Below are positions 1-7,791 of a DNA stretch of 11,740 bases, piece after piece. The number at the start of each line of letters is the position of its first letter. Within the stretch, counting starts at the first letter, position 1. The position numbers and the translations under genes were made by a program. The notes under the pieces are model-generated. The model did no database searches. It saw only the letters and a list, made by a program, of their open reading frames with translations, and was not told where the DNA came from. Location of the stretch: positions 1 through 11,740 of the forward strand of contig CAAFRM010000218.1 in NCBI GenBank assembly GCA_900765465.1, written 5' to 3'. The DNA comes from an uncultured Prevotella sp. (lineage in GTDB: Bacteria > Bacteroidota > Bacteroidia > Bacteroidales > Bacteroidaceae).

Positions 1-48
1 CCCAAGTCCGTAGAAACAAACGGGCAACCACTAAAACCAAAGTAAAGT
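1..48 (+). other. Possible 3' end of an upstream gene (traD region), otherwise leader
   Basis: Two frames are open from the window edge. Frame 1 reads PKSVETNGQPLKPK and stops at TAA 43-45. Frame 3 reads QVRRNKRATTKTKVK and stops at TAA 46-48. In CTnDOT-type elements the gene before traE is traD, so one of these may be its C-terminus. Too little is present to choose a frame. The same stretch also contains a near-copy of the non-coding element found before traI and traN, which argues that at least its last 20 bases are leader rather than coding sequence. Confidence 0.3.
26..45 (+). repeat. Copy 1 of the ACCACTAAAATCCAAAGTAA leader element (one-base deletion)
   Basis: The sequence here is AACCACTAAAACCAAAGTAA. 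It matches the elements before traI and traN except for one missing T. Unlike those two copies it does not abut a start codon; the traE ATG lies 68 bases further on. It may be a binding or translation-control site, a relic of a rearrangement at the head of the operon, or a chance match inside the end of an upstream gene. Confidence 0.55.
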
Positions 49-113
49 AATCAAGTATCAACCGCCCGAAAAAGGACTATCCACCCTTTGGACGGCAAAA
101 AAAAGAACAGTTT

Positions 114-425
114 ATGAACAAGAACATCAGACAAAAGTTCATCATCTCTGCGGCACTTATGATTGCCGCAACCGCCTCCGCATTTGCGCAGGGAAACGGC
201 ATCGCGGGCATCAACGAAGCCACCTCTATGGTAAGTTCGTATTTTGACCCCGGAACGAAACTTATCTATGCCATCGGCGCGGTGGTCGGTCTTATCGGAG
301 GCGTAAAAGTCTATGGCAAGTTTTCATCCGGCGACCCGGATACCTCGAAAACCGCAGCCTCGTGGTTCGGCGCGTGCATCTTTTTAATTGTAGCTGCGAC
401 TATCCTGCGTTCATTCTTCCTTTAA
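114..425 (+). CDS. traE: TraE, VirB2-like conjugative transfer membrane protein (DUF4134)
   Basis: This 103-residue protein has an N-terminal signal peptide (about residues 1-26, ending ASAFAQ) followed by two hydrophobic segments at about 49-70 and 84-102. Size and layout match the DUF4134/TraE family of Bacteroidales conjugative elements. The short, two-span, signal-bearing form resembles VirB2/TrbC pilins, so a role as pilin or inner membrane channel subunit is inferred from family and position. The start at 114 follows an A-rich stretch (AAAAAAAAGAACAGTTT), typical of Bacteroidetes translation starts. It is the first complete gene of the operon and lies 10 bases upstream of traF. A homologue of exactly this kind heads the structural tra genes in CTnDOT-like elements. 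Confidence 0.93.
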   Translation: MNKNIRQKFIISAALMIAATASAFAQGNGIAGINEATSMVSSYFDPGTKLIYAIGAVVGLIGGVKVYGKFSSGDPDTSKTAASWFGACIFLIVAATILRSFFL

Positions 426-435
426 TAAACAATGT

Positions 436-768
436 ATGGCTGAATACCCGATAAACAAGGGTATCGGTCGTCCGGTCGAGTTCAAGGGTTTGAAGGCTCA
501 GTACCTCTTCATCTTCTGCGGAGGTCTGCTGGCTCTCTTCGTCCTGTTCGTCATCCTCTATATGTTCGGCATAGACCAGTGGATATGTATCGGCTTCGGC
601 GCGGCATCGTCTTCCGTCCTCGTATGGCAGACCTTCGCGCTGAACGCCCGGTACGGCGAACACGGGCTGATGAAGTTGGGAGCGGTAAGGAGCCATCCCC
701 GATACCTTATCAACCGGCGGCGGATCACCCGATTATTCAAACGGCAACGAAAGGAAGAAACGACATGA
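436..768 (+). CDS. traF: TraF, VirB3-like inner membrane protein (DUF4133)
   Basis: The 110-residue product begins MAEYPINKGIGRPVEFKGLK, the hallmark N-terminus of DUF4133/TraF proteins. Two membrane segments follow at about residues 22-43 and 48-67, then a basic cytoplasmic tail rich in Arg and Lys. Length, double span and position directly before the VirB4-like gene match VirB3, which works with VirB4 at the inner membrane base of type IV secretion systems; the VirB3 analogy is inference. An out-of-frame ATG sits four bases upstream (432), but only the ATG at 436 opens the conserved frame. The stop codon overlaps the traG start in an ATGA arrangement (765-768), so the two are probably translationally coupled. 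Confidence 0.93.
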   Translation: MAEYPINKGIGRPVEFKGLKAQYLFIFCGGLLALFVLFVILYMFGIDQWICIGFGAASSSVLVWQTFALNARYGEHGLMKLGAVRSHPRYLINRRRITRLFKRQRKEETT

Positions 769-3269
769 GAAATACATCCAAAATGACAACACTGGAAAAC
801 AAGTTCCCCCTGCTGGCGGTGGAGCATGGCTGCATCATTTCCAAAGACGCCGACATCACGGTGGCTTTTGAGGTGGAACTGCCGGAGCTTTACACCGTGA
901 CGGGCGCGGAGTATGAGGCGATACACGGCTGCTGGTGCAAGGCAATCAAGGTGCTGCCGGACTTCTGCGTCGTGCATAAGCAGGACTGGTTCATCAAGGA
1001 ACGCTACAAGCCGGAATTACAGAAGGACGACATGAGTTTTCTGAGCCGCTCCTTTGAACGCCACTTCAATGAGCGTCCGTACCTGAAACATTCCTGCTAT
1101 CTCTACCTGACCAAGACGACGAAGGAGCGTAACCGGATGCAGAGCAACTTCAGCACGCTGTGCCGTGGGCATATCATCCCGAAGGAGCTGGACAAGGAAA
1201 CCGCCGGGAAGTTCATGGAAGCTGCCGAACAGTTCGAGCGCATCATGAACGACAGCGGCTTTGTCAGGCTGCGCCGCCTCTCCACCGACGAGCTTGTCGG
1301 GACGGAGACGTCCGCCGGACTGATTGAGCGTTACTTCTCGCTCATGCCCGAAGGCGACACGACCTTGCAGGACATCGACCTCTCGGCAAAGGAAATGCGC
1401 ATCGGCGACAACCGCCTGTGCCTGCACACCCTCTCTGACGCGGAGGATATGCCCGGAAAGGTGGCGACTGACATCCGCTACGAGAAACTCTCCACGGATC
1501 GAAGCGACTGCCGCCTCTCCTTTGCCTCTCCCGTGGGGCTGTTGCTCTCTTGCAACCACATCTACAACCAGTATGTGATTATCGACAACAGTGAAGAGAA
1601 CCTTCAAAAATTCGAGAAATCTGCAAGGAATATGCAGTCGCTCTCCCGATACAGCCGGAGCAACAGCATCAACCGCGAGTGGATAGACCAGTACCTGAAC
1701 GAAGCCCATTCCTACGGGCTGACCTCGGTACGGGCGCACTTTAACGTCATGGCGTGGAGCGATGACGCGGAGGAACTGAAGCATATCAAGAACGATGTGG
1801 GCAGCCAGCTGGCGAGCATGGAGTGTGTACCGCGCCACAACACCATCGACTGCCCGACACTCTACTGGGCGGCAATGCCCGGCAATGCGGCGGACTTCCC
1901 GGCGGAAGAGAGTTTCCACACCTTCATCGAGCAGGCGGTGTGCCTCTTCACGGAGGAAACCAACTACCGCAATTCGCTCTCGCCCTTCGGCATCAAGATG
2001 GTGGACAGGCTCACGGGAAAACCGTTGCACCTTGACATCAGCGACCTGCCGATGAAGCGGGGCATCACCACCAACCGCAACAAGTTCGTGTTGGGTCCTT
2101 CGGGCAGCGGCAAATCCTTCTTTATGAACCACCTCGTGAGGCAATATTACGAGCAGGGTACGCATGTGGTATTAGTGGATACGGGAAACTCCTATCAGGG
2201 CTTGTGCGAGATGATCCGGCGCAAGACAAACGGGGCGGACGGCGTGTACTTCACCTACACGGAGGAGAAACCGATTTCATTCAACCCGTTCTACACCGAT
2301 GATTACGTGTTCGACGTGGAGAAGAAGGACAGCATCAAGACATTGCTGCTGACGCTCTGGAAGTCGGAGGACGACAAAGTGACGAAGACGGAGAGCGGCG
2401 AACTGGGCAGTGCGGTGAACGCCTATATCGAGCGTATCAGGGCTGACCGGAGCATCGTCCCTTCGTTCAACACTTTCTACGAGTATATGCGCGACGACTA
2501 CCGCCGCGAACTGGCGGAACGTGAGATAAAGGTGGAGAAGTCCGACTTCAACATCGACAATATGCTCACCACCATGCGGCAGTATTACCGAGGCGGACGC
2601 TACGACTTCCTGCTCAACTCCACGGAGAACATCGACCTGCTCGGCAAGCGATTCATCGTATTCGAGATTGATTCGATAAAAGAAAATCGCGAGCTTTTCC
2701 CTGTGGTGACCATCATCATCATGGAAGCCTTCATTAACAAGATGCGCCGTCTGAAAGGCGTGCGCAAGCAACTGATAGTGGAAGAGGCTTGGAAGGCACT
2801 CTCTTCGGCGAATATGGCTGAGTATCTTCGCTATATGTACAAAACCGTGCGCAAATATTACGGGGAGGCAATCGTGGTGACGCAGGAGGTGGACGACATC
2901 ATTTCCTCGCCTGTCGTCAAGGAGAGCATCATCAATAACTCCGACTGCAAGATACTTCTCGACCAGCGGAAATACATGAACAAGTTTGATGCCATACAGT
3001 CCCTGTTGGGTCTTACGGAGAAGGAGAAGTCGCAGATACTCTCCATCAACATGGCGAACAACCCGTCAAGGCTCTACAAGGAGGTCTGGATCGGACTGGG
3101 TGGCACACAGTCGGCGGTTTATGCCACCGAAGTTAGTGCTGAAGAGTATCTGGCGTACACCACCGAAGAAACGGAAAAAGTGGAGGTGTACCGTCTGGCG
3201 GAGCAGCTGGGCGGCGACATCGAAGCCGCCATCCGGCAGCTTGCCGAAAGGCGGAGAAAAAAGGAATAA
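765..3269 (+). CDS. traG: TraG, VirB4-family conjugation ATPase
   Basis: The protein is 834 residues from the ATG at 765, the usual length for Bacteroidales TraG. It is the cytoplasmic ATPase that powers assembly of the type IV channel. A Walker A motif GPSGSGKS lies at residues 444-451. A Walker B-type strand LIVEEAW has its acidic pair at E673-E674, and a following TQEVDDI segment fits the VirB4/TrbE motor domain. The N-terminal half is the TraG/VirB4 accessory domain, with no membrane span. The frame is open further upstream, to an ATG at 579, but that would bury the start inside traF. The ATG at 765 overlaps the traF stop and gives the conserved beginning MRNTSKMTTLENKFPLLAVE. An in-frame ATG at 783 is a less likely alternative. 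No frameshift or missing catalytic motif is seen. Confidence 0.96.
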   Translation: MRNTSKMTTLENKFPLLAVEHGCIISKDADITVAFEVELPELYTVTGAEYEAIHGCWCKAIKVLPDFCVVHKQDWFIKERYKPELQKDDMSFLSRSFERHFNERPYLKHSCYLYLTKTTKERNRMQSNFSTLCRGHIIPKELDKETAGKFMEAAEQFERIMNDSGFVRLRRLSTDELVGTETSAGLIERYFSLMPEGDTTLQDIDLSAKEMRIGDNRLCLHTLSDAEDMPGKVATDIRYEKLSTDRSDCRLSFASPVGLLLSCNHIYNQYVIIDNSEENLQKFEKSARNMQSLSRYSRSNSINREWIDQYLNEAHSYGLTSVRAHFNVMAWSDDAEELKHIKNDVGSQLASMECVPRHNTIDCPTLYWAAMPGNAADFPAEESFHTFIEQAVCLFTEETNYRNSLSPFGIKMVDRLTGKPLHLDISDLPMKRGITTNRNKFVLGPSGSGKSFFMNHLVRQYYEQGTHVVLVDTGNSYQGLCEMIRRKTNGADGVYFTYTEEKPISFNPFYTDDYVFDVEKKDSIKTLLLTLWKSEDDKVTKTESGELGSAVNAYIERIRADRSIVPSFNTFYEYMRDDYRRELAEREIKVEKSDFNIDNMLTTMRQYYRGGRYDFLLNSTENIDLLGKRFIVFEIDSIKENRELFPVVTIIIMEAFINKMRRLKGVRKQLIVEEAWKALSSANMAEYLRYMYKTVRKYYGEAIVVTQEVDDIISSPVVKESIINNSDCKILLDQRKYMNKFDAIQSLLGLTEKEKSQILSINMANNPSRLYKEVWIGLGGTQSAVYATEVSAEEYLAYTTEETEKVEVYRLAEQLGGDIEAAIRQLAERRRKKE

Positions 3270-3300
3270 GTAGAAACAGATTCATCAACTAAAAAAGAAA

Positions 3301-3690
3301 ATGCGTATGAGTATATCAAGAACGAAAATGCTGCAAGTCAGCAAGTGTTTAATCGGGCTGGCAGTCATGATGCTGCAATCCTGCGAAATCGTGGACAACC
3401 GCCGCGACCTGCTTTGCGGGAACTGGGAGAGCGTTGAGGGAAAGCCCGACGTGCTTATCTACAAGGAGGGCGAAGCCTATAAGGTAACGGTATTCAAGCG
3501 GAGCGGTCTGCGCCGTAAGCTGAAACCGGAAACCTATCTCTTGCAGGAGGAGAACGGCAACCTGTTCATAAACACCGGATTCCGTATCGACGTGTCCTAC
3601 AACGAGGCGACGGACATCCTGACCTTCTCGCCGAACGGGGACTATGTGCGCGTGAACCCGAAACCGGACCATCCGATAAGCGAACAATAA
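3301..3690 (+). CDS. Small tra-operon lipoprotein, DUF3876-like
   Basis: This 129-residue protein lies between traG and traI, the place of traH in CTnDOT naming; I leave the symbol blank because the name rests only on position. The N-terminus carries a hydrophobic stretch ending LQSC, with C28 as the likely lipidated cysteine. The lipobox is loose (Gln at -2), which Bacteroidetes tolerate. The mature part includes LLCGNWESVEGKPDVLIY followed by alternating polar and hydrophobic strands, which I recognise as the DUF3876 type: a small all-beta domain of unknown function. In-frame ATGs at 3307 and 3328 are possible alternative starts; the last gives a more typical short signal peptide. Its presence in the tra operon suggests an envelope role, perhaps VirB7-like, but that is inference. 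Confidence 0.85.
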   Translation: MRMSISRTKMLQVSKCLIGLAVMMLQSCEIVDNRRDLLCGNWESVEGKPDVLIYKEGEAYKVTVFKRSGLRRKLKPETYLLQEENGNLFINTGFRIDVSYNEATDILTFSPNGDYVRVNPKPDHPISEQ

Positions 3691-3694
3691 CGAT

Positions 3695-3715
3695 AACCAC
3701 TAAAATCCAAAGTAA
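3695..3715 (+). repeat. Copy 2 of the leader element, directly before traI
   Basis: The element reads AACCACTAAAATCCAAAGTAA minus its first base for the 20-base core, and ends one base before the traI ATG at 3717. The same 20 bases precede traN exactly. It fills most of the 26-base gap between the lipoprotein gene and traI. Its position against the start codon suggests an A-rich ribosome-loading sequence or a binding site for a translational regulator rather than a promoter. No Bacteroides-type -7 box (TAnnTTTG) is visible here. Confidence 0.75.
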
Positions 3716-3716
3716 C

Positions 3717-4346
3717 ATGAGAACAAGAATAACACTTATTATCTGCCTGTGCCTGTTTGCTGTCGGCAGGTCAAGCGCACAGTGGGCGGTGATAGACCCG
3801 TCCAACATCGCGCAGAGCATCGTGAACACCTCCAAGAACGTGGTACACACTTCCACGACCGCCCAGAATATGATAAAGAATTTTCAGGAGACTGTGAAGA
3901 TTTACGAGCAGGGCAAGAAGTATTACGACGCACTCAAATCCGTGAACAATCTGGTAAAGGACGCCCGGAAAGTACAGCAGACCATCCTGATGGTGGGTGA
4001 CATCACCGATACCTATGTGACCAGTTTCCAGAGGATGATGCGTGACGACAATTTCACGGTGGAGGAACTGGGAGCCATCGCATTCGGCTACACCAAGCTG
4101 TTGGAGGAATCCAACGATGTGCTGACGGAACTGAAGAATGTGGTGAACATCACCACGCTCTCCATGACGGACAAGGAGCGCATGGATGTGGTGGAACGCT
4201 GCTACTCCAAGATGAAGCGTTACCGCAACCTCGTGAGCTACTACACCAACAAGAACATCAGCGTGAGCTACCTGCGGGCAAAAAAGAAGAACGACCTCGA
4301 CCGCATCATGGGGCTGTACGGGAACATGAACGAAAGATACTGGTAG
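3717..4346 (+). CDS. traI: TraI, secreted VirB5/TrbJ-like conjugation protein (DUF4141)
   Basis: The protein is 209 residues long and starts with a clear signal peptide (residues 1-21, hydrophobic core ITLIICLCLFAVG, cleavage likely after SSA). The mature N-terminus QWAVIDPSNIAQSI recalls the V-x-DP-x-N start of VirB5/TrbJ proteins. The rest is helical, with heptad-like stretches (about 30-75 and 115-160). This is the DUF4141/TraI family of Bacteroidales elements; it is unrelated to the F-plasmid TraI relaxase despite the shared name. Following VirB5 precedent it may sit in the periplasm or at the pilus tip, which is inference. The gene is preceded by the repeated leader element, and its stop lies three bases before the traJ ATG, so coupled translation is likely. 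Confidence 0.92.
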   Translation: MRTRITLIICLCLFAVGRSSAQWAVIDPSNIAQSIVNTSKNVVHTSTTAQNMIKNFQETVKIYEQGKKYYDALKSVNNLVKDARKVQQTILMVGDITDTYVTSFQRMMRDDNFTVEELGAIAFGYTKLLEESNDVLTELKNVVNITTLSMTDKERMDVVERCYSKMKRYRNLVSYYTNKNISVSYLRAKKKNDLDRIMGLYGNMNERYW

Positions 4347-4349
4347 CCT

Positions 4350-5354
4350 ATGAATTTCGACAACCTTCACCAGATTCTGCGCTCGCTCTACGAACAGATG
4401 ATGCCGCTATGCGGGGACATGGCGGGCGTGGCGAAAGGCATCGCCGGGCTGGGCGCATTGTTCTACGTCGCCTACCGGGTGTGGCAGTCGCTGGCGAGAG
4501 CCGAACCGATAGATGTGTTCCCCATGCTGCGCCCGTTTGCGATAGGCTTATGTATCATGTTCTTCCCGACGGTGGTATTAGGTACGATAAACAGCATCAT
4601 GTCGCCCGTCGTGCAAGGTACGGCAAAGATGCTGGAGGCGGAAACGCTTGACATGAACCAGTACCGTGAGCAGAAAGACAAACTGGAATACGAGGCGATG
4701 ATGCGCAACCCCGAAACCGCCTACCTTGTGTCGAACGAGGAGTTTGACAAACAGCTGGAGGAACTGGGCTGGTCACCCGGTGACATGGTGACGATGGCGG
4801 GGATGTATATCGAGCGCGGGATGTACAACATGAAGAAGGGCATCCGCGACTTCTTCCGCGAGATACTGGAACTGATGTTCCAAGCCGCCGCCCTCGTGAT
4901 AGACACCATCCGCACCTTTTTTCTCGTGGTGCTGGCGATACTCGGTCCGATAGCCTTCGCCATATCGGTATGGGACGGCTTTCAAAGTACACTCACACAG
5001 TGGATATGCCGCTACATACAGGTTTATCTGTGGCTGCCCGTGTCGGATATGTTCAGCACCATACTGGCGAAGATTCAGGTGCTGATGCTGCAAAGCGACA
5101 TCGAGCGCATGCAGGCTGACCCGAACTTCTCGCTGGATTCGAGCGACGGTGTGTATATCGTCTTCATGATCATAGGAATCATCGGCTACTTCACCATCCC
5201 GACGGTGGCAGGCTGGATTATCCAAGCCGGAGGCATGGGAAGCTACGGTCGCAACGTGAACCAGACGGCAGGACGAGCCGGAAGCATGGCGGGCAGCGTG
5301 GCGGGTGCAGCCGCAGGAAACATGGTCGGACGTGCCGGGAAACTGCTGAAATAA
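4350..5354 (+). CDS. traJ: TraJ, VirB6-like polytopic membrane protein
   Basis: This 334-residue protein has several membrane spans: about residues 27-46, 62-83, 172-209 (probably two), 220-245 and 268-293. A charged soluble loop lies at about 100-170 and includes EQKDKLEYEAMMRNPETAYL. This layout and length match TraJ of CTnDOT-like elements, the counterpart of VirB6/TrbL, which forms part of the inner membrane pore through which DNA passes. The C-terminal 40 residues are rich in Gly, Ala and Met, with repeated small-residue patterns (TAGRAGSMAGSVAGAAAG), ending in a basic KLLK. Such tails are common in VirB6/TrbL proteins. The start at 4350 is three bases after the traI stop. No truncation is seen. 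Confidence 0.94.
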   Translation: MNFDNLHQILRSLYEQMMPLCGDMAGVAKGIAGLGALFYVAYRVWQSLARAEPIDVFPMLRPFAIGLCIMFFPTVVLGTINSIMSPVVQGTAKMLEAETLDMNQYREQKDKLEYEAMMRNPETAYLVSNEEFDKQLEELGWSPGDMVTMAGMYIERGMYNMKKGIRDFFREILELMFQAAALVIDTIRTFFLVVLAILGPIAFAISVWDGFQSTLTQWICRYIQVYLWLPVSDMFSTILAKIQVLMLQSDIERMQADPNFSLDSSDGVYIVFMIIGIIGYFTIPTVAGWIIQAGGMGSYGRNVNQTAGRAGSMAGSVAGAAAGNMVGRAGKLLK

Positions 5355-5385
5355 TCAACTGACAATTAAAAACGAATAAAAAACA

Positions 5386-6009
5386 ATGGAATTTAAGTCA
5401 CTCAAAAACATCGAATCATCGTTCAGGCAGATACGCCTGTTCGGTATCGTCTTCCTCTCGCTGTGTGCCGTGATAACGGTATGGAGCGTGTGGAGTTCCT
5501 ACCGCTTTGCGGAACGGCAACGGGAAAAGATTTACGTGCTGGACAACGGCAAGTCGCTGATGCTGGCTCTCTCGCAGGACTTGTCGCAGAATCGTCCGGC
5601 GGAGGCAAGGGAACACGTGCGCCGCTTCCACGAGCTTTTCTTCACACTCTCACCCGAAAAGAGCGCGATAGAGCATAACGTGAAACGCGCCCTGCTGCTG
5701 GCAGACAAAAGCGTGTACAACTACTATTCGGACTTCGCCGAGAAGGGATACTACAACCGCATCATCGCCGGAAACATCAATCAGGTGCTGAAGGTGGACA
5801 GCGTGGTATGCGACTTCAACGGCTATCCCTACCGTGCCGTGACCTACGCCACACAGAAGATCATCCGGCAAAGCAACGTCACCGAGCGCAGCCTCGTGAC
5901 CACGTGCCGCCTCTTGAACTCGTCCCGTTCGGACGACAATCCCAACGGTTTCACCATCGAGGGATTCACCATCATCGAGAACAAGGATTTACAAACCATC
6001 AAAAGGTAA
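5386..6009 (+). CDS. traK: TraK, VirB8-like bitopic inner membrane protein
   Basis: The product has 207 residues: a short cytoplasmic N-terminus, one membrane span at about residues 17-37 (LFGIVFLSLCAVITVWSVW), and a periplasmic domain with the mixed helix/strand pattern of VirB8/TrbF proteins. Features of the TraK family include the start MEFKSLKNIESSFRQIR and the YNYYSDFAEKGYYNRI segment. It is expected to bridge the inner membrane complex to TraM and TraN; this follows from VirB8 and was not shown here. It starts after a 31-base A-rich gap, the largest inside the traI-traM block, that lacks the leader element seen before traI. The TraL start follows six bases after its stop. Confidence 0.94.
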   Translation: MEFKSLKNIESSFRQIRLFGIVFLSLCAVITVWSVWSSYRFAERQREKIYVLDNGKSLMLALSQDLSQNRPAEAREHVRRFHELFFTLSPEKSAIEHNVKRALLLADKSVYNYYSDFAEKGYYNRIIAGNINQVLKVDSVVCDFNGYPYRAVTYATQKIIRQSNVTERSLVTTCRLLNSSRSDDNPNGFTIEGFTIIENKDLQTIKR

Positions 6010-6015
6010 ACGGAT

Positions 6016-6324
6016 ATGAAGAAAATCAGAAAATCATTTTGGCGTGCGTACTGGAGGATCCACGACAAAAAGAAAATGCTGGTGGCAAGGCTCAAAGGCT
6101 ATCTGGACGGTTTGCCCCCGAAGACACGCAAACGCATCGTGCTGGCGATGCTCGCCGCTTTCGCGGTGCTTGCCCTCTACACCTTCGGCAAAGCCGTCTA
6201 TGACATCGGCAGGAATGACGGCAGCCGGATAGTAACAGACCATGCCGGACAGGTGGAACTGTCCGTAAAGCCGGACAACAATCATAATGTAATACCTTAT
6301 TTATATGGAACAGACGAAGAATGA
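6016..6324 (+). CDS. traL: TraL, small single-span membrane protein (DUF3989)
   Basis: This 102-residue protein has a strongly basic N-terminal 40 residues (KKIRKSFWRAYWRIHDKKK), one membrane span at about residues 41-61, and a short polar periplasmic tail. It matches the small TraL/DUF3989 proteins always found between traK and traM in Bacteroidales elements. It has no clear counterpart in the VirB system; the positive-inside pattern predicts the N-terminus in the cytoplasm. A role stabilising TraK or TraM at the inner membrane is only inferred from position. The last 20 bases overlap the start of traM in another frame, so the two proteins are probably made in a fixed ratio. Confidence 0.9.
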   Translation: MKKIRKSFWRAYWRIHDKKKMLVARLKGYLDGLPPKTRKRIVLAMLAAFAVLALYTFGKAVYDIGRNDGSRIVTDHAGQVELSVKPDNNHNVIPYLYGTDEE

Positions 6325-7723
6325 ACCTAAAAACGAGAACAAGGCGGCTCCCGACAACGGGAAACCGAAGAACCGACGCCAAGCCGAGAGCCATCAAGCC
6401 TGCTTGAATGGCCAAGGCGCGAAGGAGGAAGGCAAAGCCAAGGAGCGCAAGCCGCTGACCGAAGCCCAAAGGCTGAAACGTCAGAAAATGATAGTGCTGC
6501 CCGCTATGGTGCTGGTATTCATCGGGGCGATGTGGCTGATATTCGCCCCATCTTCCGACAAGGAGCAGCAACCGGGGACGGGAGGTTACAACATCGAAAT
6601 GCCCGACGCAGACAAGGCGAACCGTCAGATTATCGGCGACAAGGCGAAAGCATACGAACAGGGGGCGATGGAGGAACGGCAGGAGAACCGCAGCCGCGCC
6701 ATGCAGGAACTGGGCGATATGTTCGACCGCGAGGTGGCGGAAACGGACAGCGGCAGGGACTTCGACCTTGCCAATCCCGGAGGAACGGAAGAGAACGTGA
6801 AGTCCGCACCGAAAACCATCCAATCCTCCGCAGCCGCCTACCGCGACCTCAATGCCACGCTCGGCAACTTCTATGAGCAGCCGAAGAACGACAATGCAGA
6901 AATGGACGAACTGCTGGAGCGCATCGCCTCGCTGGAATCGGAACTGGAAAGCGAGAAAGGCAAGGCGTCCGCTATGGATGACCAAGTGGCACTCATGGAG
7001 AAGTCCTACGAGCTGGCGGCGAAGTACATGGGCGGGCAGAACGGCACACAGCCACCTGTTGGACAGGCGGCAGAGCCTTACCCCGTGCAGAAAGCCGGAA
7101 AGAACACGGCTGCACCTGTCAGGCAGGTAACGCATCAGGTGGTGTCCTCGCTCTCACAGCCGATGAGCAATGCCGAGTTTGTCGCCTCCTTCTCGCAAGA
7201 GCGTAACCGCAGTTTCAATACGGCGGTGGGCGTCACGACCGTATCGGACAAAAACACCATATCGGCGTGCGTTTATGGGGCGCAGAGTGTGACGGACGGG
7301 CAGGCTGTCAAGCTCCGTCTGTTGGAGCCGATGGCGGTAGCGGACAAAATCATCCCCCGTAATGCGGTGGTGGTAGGCACGGCAAAGATTCAGGGCGAAC
7401 GGCTTGATATTGAAATCACGTCGCTGGAATATGCTGGTACGATTATCCCGGTAGAGCTGGAGGTGTATGACACGGACGGGCAGCCCGGTATTTTCATCCC
7501 CAATTCGATGGAAATGAATGCTGTCAGGGAGGTTGCCGCCAACATGGGCGGCTCGCTGGGCAGCAGCATCAATATCTCCACCAACGCAGGGGCGCAGCTC
7601 GCCTCCGACTTGGGCAAGGGGCTGATACAAGGCACGAGCCAGTATATCGCCAAGAAGATGCGTACCGTCAAGGTACATCTGAAAGCCGGATACAAGGTCA
7701 TGCTTTATCAGGATAGAGATTGA
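6305..7723 (+). CDS. traM: TraM, VirB10-like envelope-spanning scaffold protein
   Basis: The protein has 472 residues. A charged cytoplasmic N-terminus (1-60) is followed by one membrane span (about 62-80) and a long acidic, low-complexity periplasmic linker. An amphipathic coiled coil covers about residues 193-243 (LLERIASLESELESEKGK and onward). The C-terminal domain (about 280-472) contains a VirB10/TrbI-like beta segment at about 333-400, including IIPRNAVVVGTA. In VirB10 systems such a protein links the inner membrane ATPases to the outer membrane core; that role is carried over by analogy. The ATG at 6305 lies inside traL, and this N-terminus (MEQTKNEPKNENK) is typical of the family. 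It is the last gene before a 67-base gap leading to traN. Confidence 0.94.
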   Translation: MEQTKNEPKNENKAAPDNGKPKNRRQAESHQACLNGQGAKEEGKAKERKPLTEAQRLKRQKMIVLPAMVLVFIGAMWLIFAPSSDKEQQPGTGGYNIEMPDADKANRQIIGDKAKAYEQGAMEERQENRSRAMQELGDMFDREVAETDSGRDFDLANPGGTEENVKSAPKTIQSSAAAYRDLNATLGNFYEQPKNDNAEMDELLERIASLESELESEKGKASAMDDQVALMEKSYELAAKYMGGQNGTQPPVGQAAEPYPVQKAGKNTAAPVRQVTHQVVSSLSQPMSNAEFVASFSQERNRSFNTAVGVTTVSDKNTISACVYGAQSVTDGQAVKLRLLEPMAVADKIIPRNAVVVGTAKIQGERLDIEITSLEYAGTIIPVELEVYDTDGQPGIFIPNSMEMNAVREVAANMGGSLGSSINISTNAGAQLASDLGKGLIQGTSQYIAKKMRTVKVHLKAGYKVMLYQDRD

Positions 7724-7771
7724 AAACAATAACAATCAACGACTAACAAAAACAACAACCAAATTTTATTT

Positions 7772-7791
7772 ACCACTAAAATCCAAAGTAA
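7772..7791 (+). repeat. Copy 3 of the leader element, abutting the traN start
   Basis: The sequence ACCACTAAAATCCAAAGTAA is identical to the core before traI, and its last A is the first base of the traN ATG. It lies at the end of a 67-base AT-rich gap after traM that is otherwise a run of A- and C-rich sequence with no stable hairpin that I can see. A conserved 20-mer placed against two start codons 4 kb apart in one operon points to a shared translational or regulatory function. Confidence 0.75.

Noticed and set aside
61..113. Hairpin or riboswitch-like structure in the traE leader
   Set aside because: Only 4-5 bp stems that exclude each other can be drawn (AAAGG with CCTTT, or TCCA with TGGA). 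There is no stable structure or known riboswitch motif.
579..764. N-terminal extension of TraG from an ATG at 579
   Set aside because: It would overlap most of traF, and the extra residues are traF read in another frame. The ATG at 765 overlaps the traF stop and gives the family-typical N-terminus.
1017..2165. A 382-codon open frame on the minus strand inside traG
   Set aside because: It lies wholly antisense to a conserved ATPase and results from the GC-rich codon use of traG. Its translation is rich in His, Val, Arg and Leu with no recognisable domain.
6092..7135. A 347-codon minus-strand frame across traL and traM
   Set aside because: It spans two real genes on the other strand. The Cys/Arg/His-rich translation with no motif is typical of a shadow frame.
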